DNA of 64,000 nucleotides from Limnephilus marmoratus (Eukaryota; Arthropoda; Insecta; Trichoptera; Limnephilidae): positions 52,932,727 to 52,996,726 of the forward strand of contig OU862917.1 in assembly GCA_917880885.1 (NCBI GenBank), written 5' to 3'. Each line of letters starts with the position of its first letter. Within the stretch, counting starts at the first letter, position 1. The translations under genes were made by a program, and so were the position numbers. A model generated the notes under the pieces. It was not told the origin of the DNA, searched no databases, and worked only from the letters and a program-made list of their open reading frames with translations. Positions 43,876 to 55,505 of the stretch are shown in pieces.

Positions 43876-45184
43876 CTGGAATAAAAAAAAATAGTCAGTT
43901 AAAGAGCCAATGAAGGTCAAAAAACAATTTTCTGAGATGCATGAAATGAAGAATAGTAAACAGTGTATTAAAATAAATTCTATGGTAGTTTAGAAAAAAA
44001 CAAGAAAAGATGAACCATCGTCATTCACCTTTGGAACATTAAATACTCCGCATTCATATGTCCCACTTTTTAGCCATGGGTAAAATGAATGCTACAATTT
44101 GCGGATTAAGACGGTCAATGTACACAGTATCCAGGGCGGCAATTGCGTACGGTTTGGTGTAGGTACAACTCTCATCCCGGGTGGGCGGCCCCCTCCCCGC
44201 CCGTATTGATCCCCCGCCCTCCCCGACCCGCCTCCGCCCGCCGCCCATCCGCCCCGCCCGACCCGCCGGACAATCTTTGTTCCGGTTTTTGATTCACCGA
44301 CGTTATTTAGTTATTTTGGCCCGATTATGTGCGCTGGTCCAAGAGACAATAAAAATATTTTGTACTAACACAATCAACAGAGAATTCAGAGGTTCACTTT
44401 TTCTCACAGACCCAAGAGAAAGCTGGTAGGCATGCATCAGGAAATGTGTGGAAGGGTATTAGAAGAAAAAGCAGGAACTCCGTGGATGTGTGGTAATGTC
44501 ATGTATGATCAAAATACAAATGCTAATATGAAAGCGAAAGTAAACTGGAAAAGGGGAGAAAGGAATGAATTTCAGGGGAACCGCACAAGATTCCCAACTA
44601 ATCCCAACCGTCCAGAGCCAGTGAGACTAAGGCTTGCCCAACTGGGGTATGTTGTGAGGCTGACGGAAGTGGGGAGGGAAAGGAGATGGGTGAGAGAAGC
44701 TGGTTACTAACGACGGCTAAAGCCATTTCAGATAACATTTCGTTTGTGAATGGTGGTTTTTCACTAGAGCGATACTGAAAGTAACAACCAGTTTGGAACA
44801 TGCCGCAAATATGCTATTTATTTTTTTATATTTTTCTTTATTCATTGCTTTGATGATTACATAATTTGTGGATTTTTCGACCATCGTACTAGGCAGTAGG
44901 CACATGCCCGTGTTATATCTATACATTATTTTTAATGAACAAATTGTGACAAAACCCAAATTAAATTTACTTGCGCACGCCGAGACTTGAACCCACGACC
45001 TCGAGTCTTAGACAAGGATTGTAACCGGATTGTAGGTCGACATGGTACCGCGATGGTATAAAAATTAACACTTTTTTGACTTTTTTAAAAACTGGCATAC
45101 AGAGCTGCGGGTCAAAAAGGCCTCTTTCTCATTCATCATGAATAATGAATTTTTAGAAATTTAATTAAAATTAAATTTGATAAT
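43876..45184. other. Region upstream of charlatan-like exon A
   Basis: Expected to hold or precede the missing 5' exon, but I found none I can support. Contains a GC-rich patch at 44170-44275 (CCGCCCGCCGCCCATCCGCC) in AT-rich DNA. Near 44963-45010 a minus-strand GGTTCAAGTCTCGG word resembles a tRNA/SINE B box (revcomp seen as CCGAGACTTGAACCC). Confidence 0.4.
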
Positions 45185-45541
45185 GTTATTATCGAGTTCT
45201 GCAAGTATTTTAGTATGTATTTTAGTTACAGGTGTTTCGACTTGTAAGGTCATTTTCATAACGTCATTCTAAATCAATTAAGAAAATCCTTACCCTTAGT
45301 GCGAGGGAAACCAAAGGGAAAGACTCTGAACACCACTTAATCACTCTCTCAATTAGTGTCTCTGCAAATTGGATTAACCGGTAACAAGCCAATTCAGACA
45401 CCTTCAAAAATTGACATTGAAAATATTATAAATAAGTCGTCCGTAGGTGGCTTCACCACAGTTTGAAAATGACCTTACAAATCGAAACAGGTGTACCTAA
45501 AATACATACTTACTAAAATACTTGCAGAACTCTATAATAAC
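45185..45541. mobile_element. Foldback element with hammerhead-like arms
   Basis: The left arm GTTATTATCGAGTTCTGCAA, then GTATTTTAGTATGTATTTTA, is mirrored by TAAAATACTTGCAGAACTCT and ATAATAAC. Both arms carry a decayed hammerhead core (GAAAATGACCTTACAA...TCGAAACA). The RT fragment begins right after the right arm. Confidence 0.75.
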
Positions 45542-45582
45542 ATAATCAAAATTAATTTTATAATAATGAATTACAGATCACT

Positions 45583-47028
45583 TTGTATAAACCACTATAT
45601 TATAAACAATATCTACATATAACTATAGATGCCCTGTTTAAAATGATACAGACAATGTATAAGACTGGAAAGATACCAGAGGATTTCGAGAAATGCCTAA
45701 TTGTCGCATTACCAAAGAAGGCGGGCACGACAAAATGTGAACAGCACAGAACTCTTAGCCTAATATCCCATGCCTCAAAAATATTGACTAATATCATCCT
45801 AAAAAGAATCGAACCAAAAGTAGAGAACATCCTTCCCGGAGACCAGTTTGGCTTTAGAAGAGGTGTAGGAACCAGAGAAGCAATATTGTCGCTACGAATA
45901 CTATTAGAAAAAAGAATAAAAAGAAACCAAAACACATTCATCGCATTCATAGACCTGGAGAAGGCTTTCGACAAAGTAGAATGGAAAAGACTCTTCGAGA
46001 TTCTGAAGAGAATTGACATCAAATATAGAGATAGACGAATAATCCAGGCGCTATACAAGAATGAGGCCGCTATAATTAGATGTGACAATGATACAAAAGA
46101 AGCCAGTATAAGACAAGGGGTGAGACAGGGATGCTCTCTGTCACCTGTTCTTTTTAACGCTTATATACAAAGTGCGATTGACGACTTGAGAGAGAGAATG
46201 AGTCACAGAAAAGGTGTAAAGATACACGGGCAAAAGGTGGATATGATAAGGTTTGCTGACGATATTGCTATGGTTGCTGAAAGCGAAGAAGAACTCCAAG
46301 AGGCCTTAACAATCATGCAAAGCATTCTTCAAAACAATTACAACATGAAGATAAATAAAGACAAAACAAAGCTGCTGACTGTAGGCCGAACGCAACATCA
46401 GATGAGAGTAGAGATGTCAGGAGTTCCACTAAAGAACACCAAGGAGTTTGTCTACCTCGGGAGTAAAATAACATGGGACGGTCGGTCTAAGAGCGAGGTC
46501 AACAGCCGTATACACCAGGCTAGGCTTGCATTCAATAAAAGGTCGAAAATAATAGAATCAAATAATATAGACCTGAAACTGAGAATACTCCTCATCAAGA
46601 CCTATGTATGGAGTATCTTGATGTACGGCTGTGAAACATGGTGCCTATCCGAAAGAGATAAACGGAGACTAGAGGCTTTTGAGATGTGGTCCTATAGAAG
46701 ACTATTAGGAATTTCCTGGAGAGACCACATAACAAATGAAGAGGTTCTCCAAAGAATCGAAGGAGGAAGGCACCTGCTCAGGACCTTGTCCGAAAGGCGC
46801 GCAAGATGGATCGGCCATGTAATAAGACAAGAAGGCCTCTTGCATGCCATAATGGAGGGTATGACCGAGGGGACAAACGCTAGGGGACGCCCACGCCGAG
46901 AGTACCTGGAGGACCTGCTGGTGGACGTGCGCTGCTCATCATATGCAGACTTCAAAAGAGCCGCACAAGACAGGGAAGAGTGGAAGAAACGAATAGATGA
47001 CATTGCTGCAAACCAATCTCAGGATTGA
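45583..47028 (+). pseudogene. RTE-type non-LTR reverse transcriptase, 5' truncated
   Basis: One open frame of 481 codons with RT motifs: LVALPKKAGTT-type opening, DQFGFRRGVGTREA, AFIDLEKAFDKVEW (first Asp), RQGCSLSPVLFNAYI, MIRFADDIAMVA (catalytic FADD), KTKLLTVGR, then EFVYLGSKITWDGR. The tail is MYGCETWCLSERDKRRLEAF, RRARWIGHVIR, GRPRREYLEDL and WKKRIDDIAANQSQD. The endonuclease domain that precedes RT in this group is missing, and the first ~10 codons are probably foreign, so the copy is truncated though its RT frame is uninterrupted. It would not move alone; the open frame suggests recent insertion. Confidence 0.9.
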
Positions 47029-47041
47029 AACCAGAGAGAGA

Positions 47042-47074
47042 GACATGTTTCGATAACAATGTTATCTTCATCAG
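47042..47074 (-). ncRNA. Hammerhead ribozyme core (stem I missing)
   Basis: Minus strand: CTGATGA (47074-47068), stem II AGATAAC/GTTATC with loop ATT, GAA (47051-47049), palindromic stem III ACATGT (47048-47043), then C at the cleavage position. The flanking bases on the RT side (GAGAGAG) cannot form stem I, so the motif is cut at the junction. Confidence 0.55.
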
Positions 47075-47854
47075 GATATGTTAATATAAAGAAAAATAAA
47101 TGACAAACAAGTATAGACAAATTAGAATAAACTATAACATAGACAAAATATTAAAAAGTAGAGGTGATTAATATAAAATAATGTAAATAATGTGATTAAT
47201 ATTCGAAGTTTGAAGAAAAAAATAATTTTAATTAAATTTCTAAAAATTAAAATGGAGTTCTACGAATTAAACCCAAAACAATGAATCATGAATTTAAAAA
47301 ATGGTTGTTGGAAAAATAGAAGTACCTAAGTTAAGTATAAAGTAAAACTATTATTGAAACTTGCCTAAATTCTGATATGGCGACTAAATTATACTGTAAT
47401 TGGAATAATAACAAATAAATTAATTTCAAATCTAATAAAAAATACCTATGTTTATAATCAATAATCACCAAGTATTTCGTTAATATTTCGCACACCCTTG
47501 GATGGTCTTTTCGAAAGATAATAAATAATTCGGAAGAGTAAAGCAACTCTTCAAGTTCCAATCTTCCAAACAACCCGGAGTAAATGTGAGAGGGAAAAAC
47601 CGCAAAAACAGGAAGGGTCAATAATACTGTTTCATTTGATTAGGTAGGTAGTTGGCCAGTGAGGGTTTAAGCTTATAATAAGTGCCTACCCATGCGTTCA
47701 TTTCGTGAATGTCACAAAAAATTTGAAAAAAAAAATTGGGAAAGAAAATTGAAAAAATTGTACATTCATTGATTTTCGTAAGTTTCCATATGATTTTTAT
47801 ATTTAGGTACTAATATTATTATTTTCGTTCGTAGTTCCCACACTTTTTTACATT

Positions 47855-48300
47855 AGTTCCACACAGGAGGCACTGAGGAAAATAATTTTCCTCAGGGCTT
47901 TGTCATCTTTGGGGATATTTTGTGGAGGGTCTTATTATGGAAACGTAGGAGAGGAGTACGGAAAAAAGTGTGAGGGTGGGTAGGAATCTGGGTGTCAGAC
48001 GGTCCAAGAGTGACAACACATGAATCCATTCCTCCCACTGCGGTTTAATGCGATGTTTTGAGAAAGTCCTGATGGAGAGGTCAAATGGTCCCCATCAACC
48101 AGTCTCTCCCGATCCGGCCCGCATTGTAGTAAGTGAGCAGATACCACCGTCGCCAAGACCTAGACAAACCTGACCCCATGAACCCGGGCACCCCTGCGAA
48201 GTCACAAAACGTAGCGAACCACTCGGGGCGATCCATGACCCATGACAGAGGTTTTGGTTATCTACTAAATGGCTTCCGGGAACCGCCGTTCCGGAAGCCA
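47855..48300 (+). mobile_element. Family A repeat leading into the satellite
   Basis: Runs from TTAGTTCCACACAGGAGGCA through CAACCAGTCTCTCCCGATCC and CCCATGAACCCGGGCACC. At the 3' end it has an inverted GGCTTCCGG ... CCGGAAGCC and then passes directly into the 54-bp array. Confidence 0.7.
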
Positions 48301-51164
48301 TTTATTAGAACCCATAACCCATACCCGCTCATTACTCCCAAATTATTACTAATATTTATTAGAACCCATAACCCATACCCGCTCATTACTCCCAAATTAT
48401 TACTAATATTTATTAGAACCCATAACCCATACCCGCTCATTACTCCCAAATTATTACTAATATTTATTAGAACCCATAACCCATACCCGCTCATTACTCC
48501 CAAATTATTACTAATATTTATTAGAACCCATAACCCATACCCGCTCATTACTCCCAAATTATTACTAATATTTATTAGAACCCATAACCCATACCCGCTC
48601 ATTACTCCCAAATTATTACTAATATTTATTAGAACCCATAACCCATACCCGCTCATTACTCCCAAATTATTACTAATATTTATTAGAACCCATAACCCAT
48701 ACCCGCTCATTACTCCCAAATTATTACTAATATTTATTAGAACCCATAACCCATACCCGCTCATTACTCCCAAATTATTACTAATATTTATTAGAACCCA
48801 TAACCCATACCCGCTCATTACTCCCAAATTATTACTAATATTTATTAGAACCCATAACCCATACCCGCTCATTACTCCCAAATTATTACTAATATTTATT
48901 AGAACCCATAACCCATACCCGCTCATTACTCCCAAATTATTACTAATATTTATTAGAACCCATAACCCATACCCGCTCATTACTCCCAAATTATTACTAA
49001 TATTTATTAGAACCCATAACCCATACCCGCTCATTACTCCCAAATTATTACTAATATTTATTAGAACCCATAACCCATACCCGCTCATTACTCCCAAATT
49101 ATTACTAATATTTATTAGAACCCATAACCCATACCCGCTCATTACTCCCAAATTATTACTAATATTTATTAGAACCCATAACCCATACCCGCTCATTACT
49201 CCCAAATTATTACTAATATTTATTAGAACCCATAACCCATACCCGCTCATTACTCCCAAATTATTACTAATATTTATTAGAACCCATAACCCATACCCGC
49301 TCATTACTCCCAAATTATTACTAATATTTATTAGAACCCATAACCCATACCCGCTCATTACTCCCAAATTATTACTAATATTTATTAGAACCCATAACCC
49401 ATACCCGCTCATTACTCCCAAATTATTACTAATATTTATTAGAACCCATAACCCATACCCGCTCATTACTCCCAAATTATTACTAATATTTATTAGAACC
49501 CATAACCCATACCCGCTCATTACTCCCAAATTATTACTAATATTTATTAGAACCCATAACCCATACCCGCTCATTACTCCCAAATTATTACTAATATTTA
49601 TTAGAACCCATAACCCATACCCGCTCATTACTCCCAAATTATTACTAATATTTATTAGAACCCATAACCCATACCCGCTCATTACTCCCAAATTATTACT
49701 AATATTTATTAGAACCCATAACCCATACCCGCTCATTACTCCCAAATTATTACTAATATTTATTAGAACCCATAACCCATACCCGCTCATTACTCCCAAA
49801 TTATTACTAATATTTATTAGAACCCATAACCCATACCCGCTCATTACTCCCAAATTATTACTAATATTTATTAGAACCCATAACCCATACCCGCTCATTA
49901 CTCCCAAATTATTACTAATATTTATTAGAACCCATAACCCATACCCGCTCATTACTCCCAAATTATTACTAATATTTATTAGAACCCATAACCCATACCC
50001 GCTCATTACTCCCAAATTATTACTAATATTTATTAGAACCCATAACCCATACCCGCTCATTACTCCCAAATTATTACTAATATTTATTAGAACCCATAAC
50101 CCATACCCGCTCATTACTCCCAAATTATTACTAATATTTATTAGAACCCATAACCCATACCCGCTCATTACTCCCAAATTATTACTAATATTTATTAGAA
50201 CCCATAACCCATACCCGCTCATTACTCCCAAATTATTACTAATATTTATTAGAACCCATAACCCATACCCGCTCATTACTCCCAAATTATTACTAATATT
50301 TATTAGAACCCATAACCCATACCCGCTCATTACTCCCAAATTATTACTAATATTTATTAGAACCCATAACCCATACCCGCTCATTACTCCCAAATTATTA
50401 CTAATATTTATTAGAACCCATAACCCATACCCGCTCATTACTCCCAAATTATTACTAATATTTATTAGAACCCATAACCCATACCCGCTCATTACTCCCA
50501 AATTATTACTAATATTTATTAGAACCCATAACCCATACCCGCTCATTACTCCCAAATTATTACTAATATTTATTAGAACCCATAACCCATACCCGCTCAT
50601 TACTCCCAAATTATTACTAATATTTATTAGAACCCATAACCCATACCCGCTCATTACTCCCAAATTATTACTAATATTTATTAGAACCCATAACCCATAC
50701 CCGCTCATTACTCCCAAATTATTACTAATATTTATTAGAACCCATAACCCATACCCGCTCATTACTCCCAAATTATTACTAATATTTACTAATTATTACT
50801 AATACATTTATTAGAACCCATAACCCATACCCGCTCATTACTCCCAAATTATTACTAATATTTACTAATTATTACTAATACATTTATTAGAACCCATAAC
50901 CCATACCCGCTCATTACTCCCAAATTATTACTAATATTTACTAATTATTACTAATACATTTATTAGAACCCATAACCCATACCCGCTCATTACTCCCAAA
51001 TTATTACTAATATTTACTAATTATTACTAATACATTTATTAGAACCCATAACCCATACCCGCTCATTACTCCCAAATTATTACTAATATTTACTAATTAT
51101 TACTAATACATTTATTAGAACCCATAACCCATACCCGCTCATTACTCCCAAATTATTACTAATA
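48301..51164. repeat. Homogeneous satellite: 46 x 54 bp plus 5 x 76 bp
   Basis: Units start TTTATTAGAACCCATAACCC. There are 45 pure 54-bp units (48301-50730), five 76-bp units (50731-51110), each carrying 22 extra bases (TTTACTAATTATTACTAATA plus CA), and one closing 54-bp unit. I see no differences between units. Because 54 is a multiple of 3 and two frames lack stops, long repetitive reading frames appear on both strands; these are not genes. The unit core CCCATACCCGC...TCCCAAATT matches the 3' end of family A. Confidence 0.95.
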
Positions 51165-52566
51165 TTTATGAGGAAACCTAAATAGGTAAGATTTTTAGAT
51201 TAAAACGCACTTGGGGTTAAATGTGACTAAAGCTTCGTTGACTAAAGGGCCTTACTAATAAACGTGTTTCAAATTTTACACAATTCGTAAACAATCCGAA
51301 TAATTTATTCATTTAAAATAATATATAGTATATTTGCGGCACGTCCCAGAGTGGAAGATACTCTCAGTATCGCCCTGGAGTAAGACCACCATTCAGAATT
51401 GAAACGTTGCTTGAAATGGCATTAATCGTGTTTGGTGACCAGATCTGAATAGCCAGGTACTTCCCCACCTTCCTCTTAACTATCTCTTTCCCCTCCCTAT
51501 TACCTTCAGCCTCACAACATACCCCACTTGGGGATGCCATATCCTCACTGACACAGACGGGGGCAGTTGGGACTCTTGTGCGGTATTCATATTAAAAAAA
51601 ATGAATGTTTATCAGTACTGTAATATTTATTATTGGTAAGGGGGTAAAAGTATTACATGAAAACAGATTCGATTTTAGCAATTTTAAATCAAGCATGAAA
51701 ACAACGTATTAGCGACTATAATGGGGTAATTTTGTAATGTTAATAAAATGAATAAAACCGTATAATATTTTCAATAAAGAACATAAAAACGCGCACTTCA
51801 ACAATATCGAAAATTTTATTTAATAGTTTTTTCTTCGTTTTTATGGCTACCCCGACTCACCAACACATGCGCCCCCGCCTACACTATCGCTCCCAGGACT
51901 GTACCTGTGTGTGTGGTGTGTACCCCACACAGATGTAGTATTATTGTGATCACCTCATCGCCCCTTTTCCGGTCCCCTGTCCCCCGCCGTACCCCATTAG
52001 GCCCCCTTACCCTACACGGCCCCCCCAGGCCCGCCCAGCGCACCCCCGGATGAACGAGGGTCGCGGCACGCAATACGCATGCATTCCTCAAGAATTTAAG
52101 ATACGAGTATTCTGGTTAAAATTCTGAGTTGAATTTACTGACGACAAACTAAATTGTTTGTAACTCTCTCATTAATATTATTTGCGAGTAAAATGTTTTT
52201 TATAGTTTTTTACAGTGTTGGAGGCGATTACGGGAACTGCCACCCTGGGAACCATTGACCGGGTAACCAAGGTGTAACTATGTTTGGTGTCTTAGCAGGG
52301 AAGTCCGGGTTCATGGGGTGATCGACTCACAGATTCCTACACACCCTTTCAACATTTTTCCTTCCCATCCTCCTTTCCTTTCTCTAAAAAGACTCTCTAT
52401 ACAGCATTCCTCCTATATCTCTGGAGATGATTGGGATTTTGTGTTCGATAACGTAAAAAAATTACTACCACCCCACTTGCTAACGTTGAGTACCTTCCAA
52501 AAATTGCGTCTGTCACTTGTAAGAATTATAATTTATTGTATTCAGAATGGAATTTATTTTCATTTC
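51165..52566. other. Non-coding stretch right of the satellite
   Basis: No gene supported. Contains C-rich runs near 51960-52060 and a short GGTTCATGGGG-type word near 52306-52320 that recalls family A. Confidence 0.4.
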
Positions 52567-53215
52567 AATACTTAATACGAATTTTGCATTGTAAAATGTA
52601 CTTTAATTTGATTAATAATTATTGGTTAATTGCAATGAAAGATTTAGATCATAAGTCAGAATGAAATACTTAATACGAATTTTGCATTGTAAAATGTACT
52701 TTAATTTGATTAATAATTATTGGTTAATTGCAATGAAAGATTTAGATCATAAGTCAGAATGAAATACTTAATACGAATTTTGCATTGTAAAATGTACTTT
52801 AATTTGATTAATAATTATTGGTTAATTGCAATGAAAGATTTAGATCATAAGTCGGTATGAAATACTTAATACGAATGTTGCATTGTAAAAAGTACTTTCA
52901 TTTGATTAATAATTAGTGGTTATTTTCAATAAAAGATTTAGATCATAAGTCGGAATGAAATACTTAATACGAATGTCGCATTATAAAATTTACTTTAATT
53001 TGATTAATAATAATTAGTGGTTATTTTCAATGAAAGATTTGAATCGTAAGTCGGAATGAAATACTTAATACGAATTTTGCATTGTAAAATGCATTTTAAT
53101 TTGATTAATAATTATTAGTGGTTATTTTCAGTGAAAGATTTAGATCGTAAGTCGGAATGAAACACTTAATACGAATTTTGCATTGTAAAATGTACTTTAA
53201 TTTCATTATTAATGA
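52567..53215. repeat. 98/101-bp tandem repeat, seven copies
   Basis: AATACTTAATACGAAT recurs at 52567, 52665, 52763, 52861, 52959 and 53060, and as AACACTTAATACGAAT at 53161. Spacing is 98, 98, 98, 98, 101, 101. The first three units are near identical and later ones diverge. A lone degraded unit lies at about 54186-54330. Confidence 0.9.
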
Positions 53216-54808
53216 ATAACGTATACCACTGGAGCGATAACTACCCAAATTTAGTTGGTGATTTTTGTGAGATAAAATGAATTATAAATTTAACGATTTC
53301 AAAAAACATATATACATATTTATTTATTTATTGTAAGAAACAAACAGCAATTTATATACAGGATGAGTTATACAAGAGGTTAAACATGAGGTAAGCCAAA
53401 ACAGTTTCTTATGCTAATGTTGGTTATTATGATATAATATACAATTGTAATTGGTAATAACCGTTAAATGAAAATGAAAATAACAACAACAAAAAAAATA
53501 TATACATATATATAAGTATATTAGAAGGAAGAGGAAAGGGCAAGAGGCAGAGGAAGGTGGGATGGGGACAGGAGATGCTCATGCTGTACCTTTTCTATAG
53601 TTGTGCATTAATTTAATTAACATTTGTGGTCGTACGTTTGACTTCGTTTCGGTGTATATGTATAATAAGGTGGGCAAATTATACGACAAACGGTGAAACG
53701 GGGGTTTTGGTTTGGGTAGTGGCTTCAAAACGCAGTATGCACTTTATATAATAATAATGAATTTGGACAACTTATATAGCGCTGTTTTTGTGAAAAATCG
53801 CCTCAAGAGCGCTGTACAAATTAGCATGGATTTTACTTTAGAATTTACTTAACTATGTAGGAGGCTAGATAACAACTCGTCTTGCAGCTATCAAGCGCAT
53901 GGATTATTGGAATTCTAGCCCCCCAATAAATAAAATAAAATATCTTTTTGTATGTACGTATTTCAATTTACTTAAATATGTAGGAGGCTAGATAACAACT
54001 CGTCTTGCAGCTATCAAGTTTCCATCTTCGATCAACAAAGTCATATCGATGGTTTCCATATAAATATTTAGAGATATGATGTTAGTTAAATCGAATGGCC
54101 GAATCGAAAAATGAACACGCGGAAATCTCCATCGCTCGAGTGGTTATTGGATATTTTCAATTTAAGCCTCAGAGATCATAGCTCGGTGCGAAATACTTAA
54201 TACGAATTGTATACGGTAAAATGTACATTAATGTGATTAAATTAACAATTAATGAATCCGGTGGCTACTTTTACTGAAAGCTTTGGAGATCATTGCTTGG
54301 AATGAAATAATACTAATATTACATTTGAATTAATGAATGCCACGATGTTTAGTTAAAAGTTATTGTTTTATCTGCCTGCCGTGGCGGGACTCTCGGCAGT
54401 GGTGTGTAAAAACAGCCCCACAGGTGCTACCTCTACCCTCTACCTCTACCCCTGTTGGGGTAATGGGGTGGCGTGCAGAGTGCAGAGAGGGGGGAGGGAC
54501 AGAGGGAGCAGGGGCCAGTCTTGGGGGAAGATATCGTAAGAGAATAAAAATAGGGGGAAGCAAGCAAGCCCTTCTTGCTGTCTTCGGCCAACATGTTATC
54601 ATGGAGGCGACTTATTTAAACGATGCATCGATGAAACAAACTATGCACAATGATAAAATAATTATTACCTATTGATTGTAAGAGCGGTGAAGATTAAACA
54701 AATAACGATATAAATACCAACCCAATACGAATTATTAAGCAGGTGTTTCCAAAGATTTTATTTTTTAATTATAATATCACATCACAAAGTATCTGCTTAT
54801 CTAATAAA
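53216..54808. other. Non-coding region with repeat fragments
   Basis: Holds a GCGC-family copy at 53745-53830 and a direct repeat of TAGGAGGCTAGATAACAACT plus CGTCTTGCAGCTATCAAG at about 53859 and 53979. A GC-rich patch is at 54415-54530. No gene supported. Confidence 0.5.
53745..53830 (+). repeat. GCGC-family short repeat, copy 3
   Basis: (AATA)-rich run followed by TATAGCGCTGTTTTTGTGAA and CGCCTCAAGAGCGCTGTAC. Confidence 0.6.
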
Positions 54809-54951
54809 CAAAGACAAACAATTCCGGGTTACGAATAATGCCAATGCTTGAAAATCTCCTACTACCACCACAGTATGCGGAAAATGTTGCTTGTGTCGTG
54901 ATGGAGGACTTAGCCGGTTGAGGAATCAGCGCCCGGGTGGGACCCAAACGC
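54809..54951 (-). mobile_element. tRNA-derived SINE, copy 3 (head truncated)
   Basis: Tail and body as in the copy at 15526, with GATGGAGGACTTAGCC visible on the plus strand. The head stops in the tRNA-like part at CCCAAACGCA, where family A sequence begins. Confidence 0.6.
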
Positions 54952-55505
54952 ATCTGCCGCCAAGACCCGGTCAAACCACACCCCATAAACCCGGGCGCGT
55001 ATTTACAATCCCTACCGCGTTTCAGTCGCTTTAAATTTTCAATATCAAAATTTAAATATTTAGAAATAAAATTATTAATTTCTAATATACACATTGGAAA
55101 GATTATTTTATCTAGATTTTAGAGCAATTTATGTTTTTGCAAAGTGATAAAAAATTATCAATATAGAGGTGTATTTACAATACATGGGAATAATATTAAA
55201 ATTTAAATATTTAGAAATAAAATTATTAATTTCTAATACACACATCAGAAAGATTATTTTATCTAGATATTAGAACAATTTTTGTTTTTGCAATGTGATA
55301 AAAAATAACCATTAAAGAGGTATATTTAAAATGTAAATTGTCGTTACCGCGACTGAATCGGTATAGGTTTTGTAAATACGCAACCCGGGCACCCCTGCTA
55401 AGTCACCAAACGTAGCGAGCTACTTGGGGTGACTTATGGCAGAGGTTTTGGTTATTCAATAAATGGTTCCCGGTGCGGCGGTACCCATACTCGCCTACCA
55501 ATTAG
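54952..55505 (+). mobile_element. Family A 3' half, split by a nested element
   Basis: GCCGCCAAGACC ... CATAAACCCGGGC (54952-54996) resumes at 55382 as AACCCGGGCACCCCTGCTAA and runs to CCCATACTCGCCTACCAATT. Rejoined, it matches family A exactly in order. Confidence 0.7.
54997..55381. mobile_element. 385-bp inverted-repeat element with 9-bp target duplication
   Basis: Ends GCGTATTTACAATCCCTACC and inverse GCGTATTTACAAAACCTATA. The target duplication AACCCGGGC lies at 54988-54996 and 55382-55390. A ~150-bp internal block is duplicated (TTTAAATATTTAGAAATAAA at 55051 and 55202). A 9-bp duplication suggests a Mutator-like class. Confidence 0.78.

Noticed and set aside
44963..45050. tRNA gene
   Set aside because: Only a B-box-like GGTTCAAGTC word on the minus strand; no cloverleaf, anticodon arm or acceptor pairing that I can draw.
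48133..50802. 889-codon (plus) and 837-codon (minus) reading frames
   Set aside because: Produced by a 54-bp tandem repeat whose length is a multiple of three. Perfect 18-residue periodicity on both strands and no gene signals.
48301..51164. CRISPR-like array
   Set aside because: Units are contiguous and identical with no unique spacers, in a eukaryotic genome.
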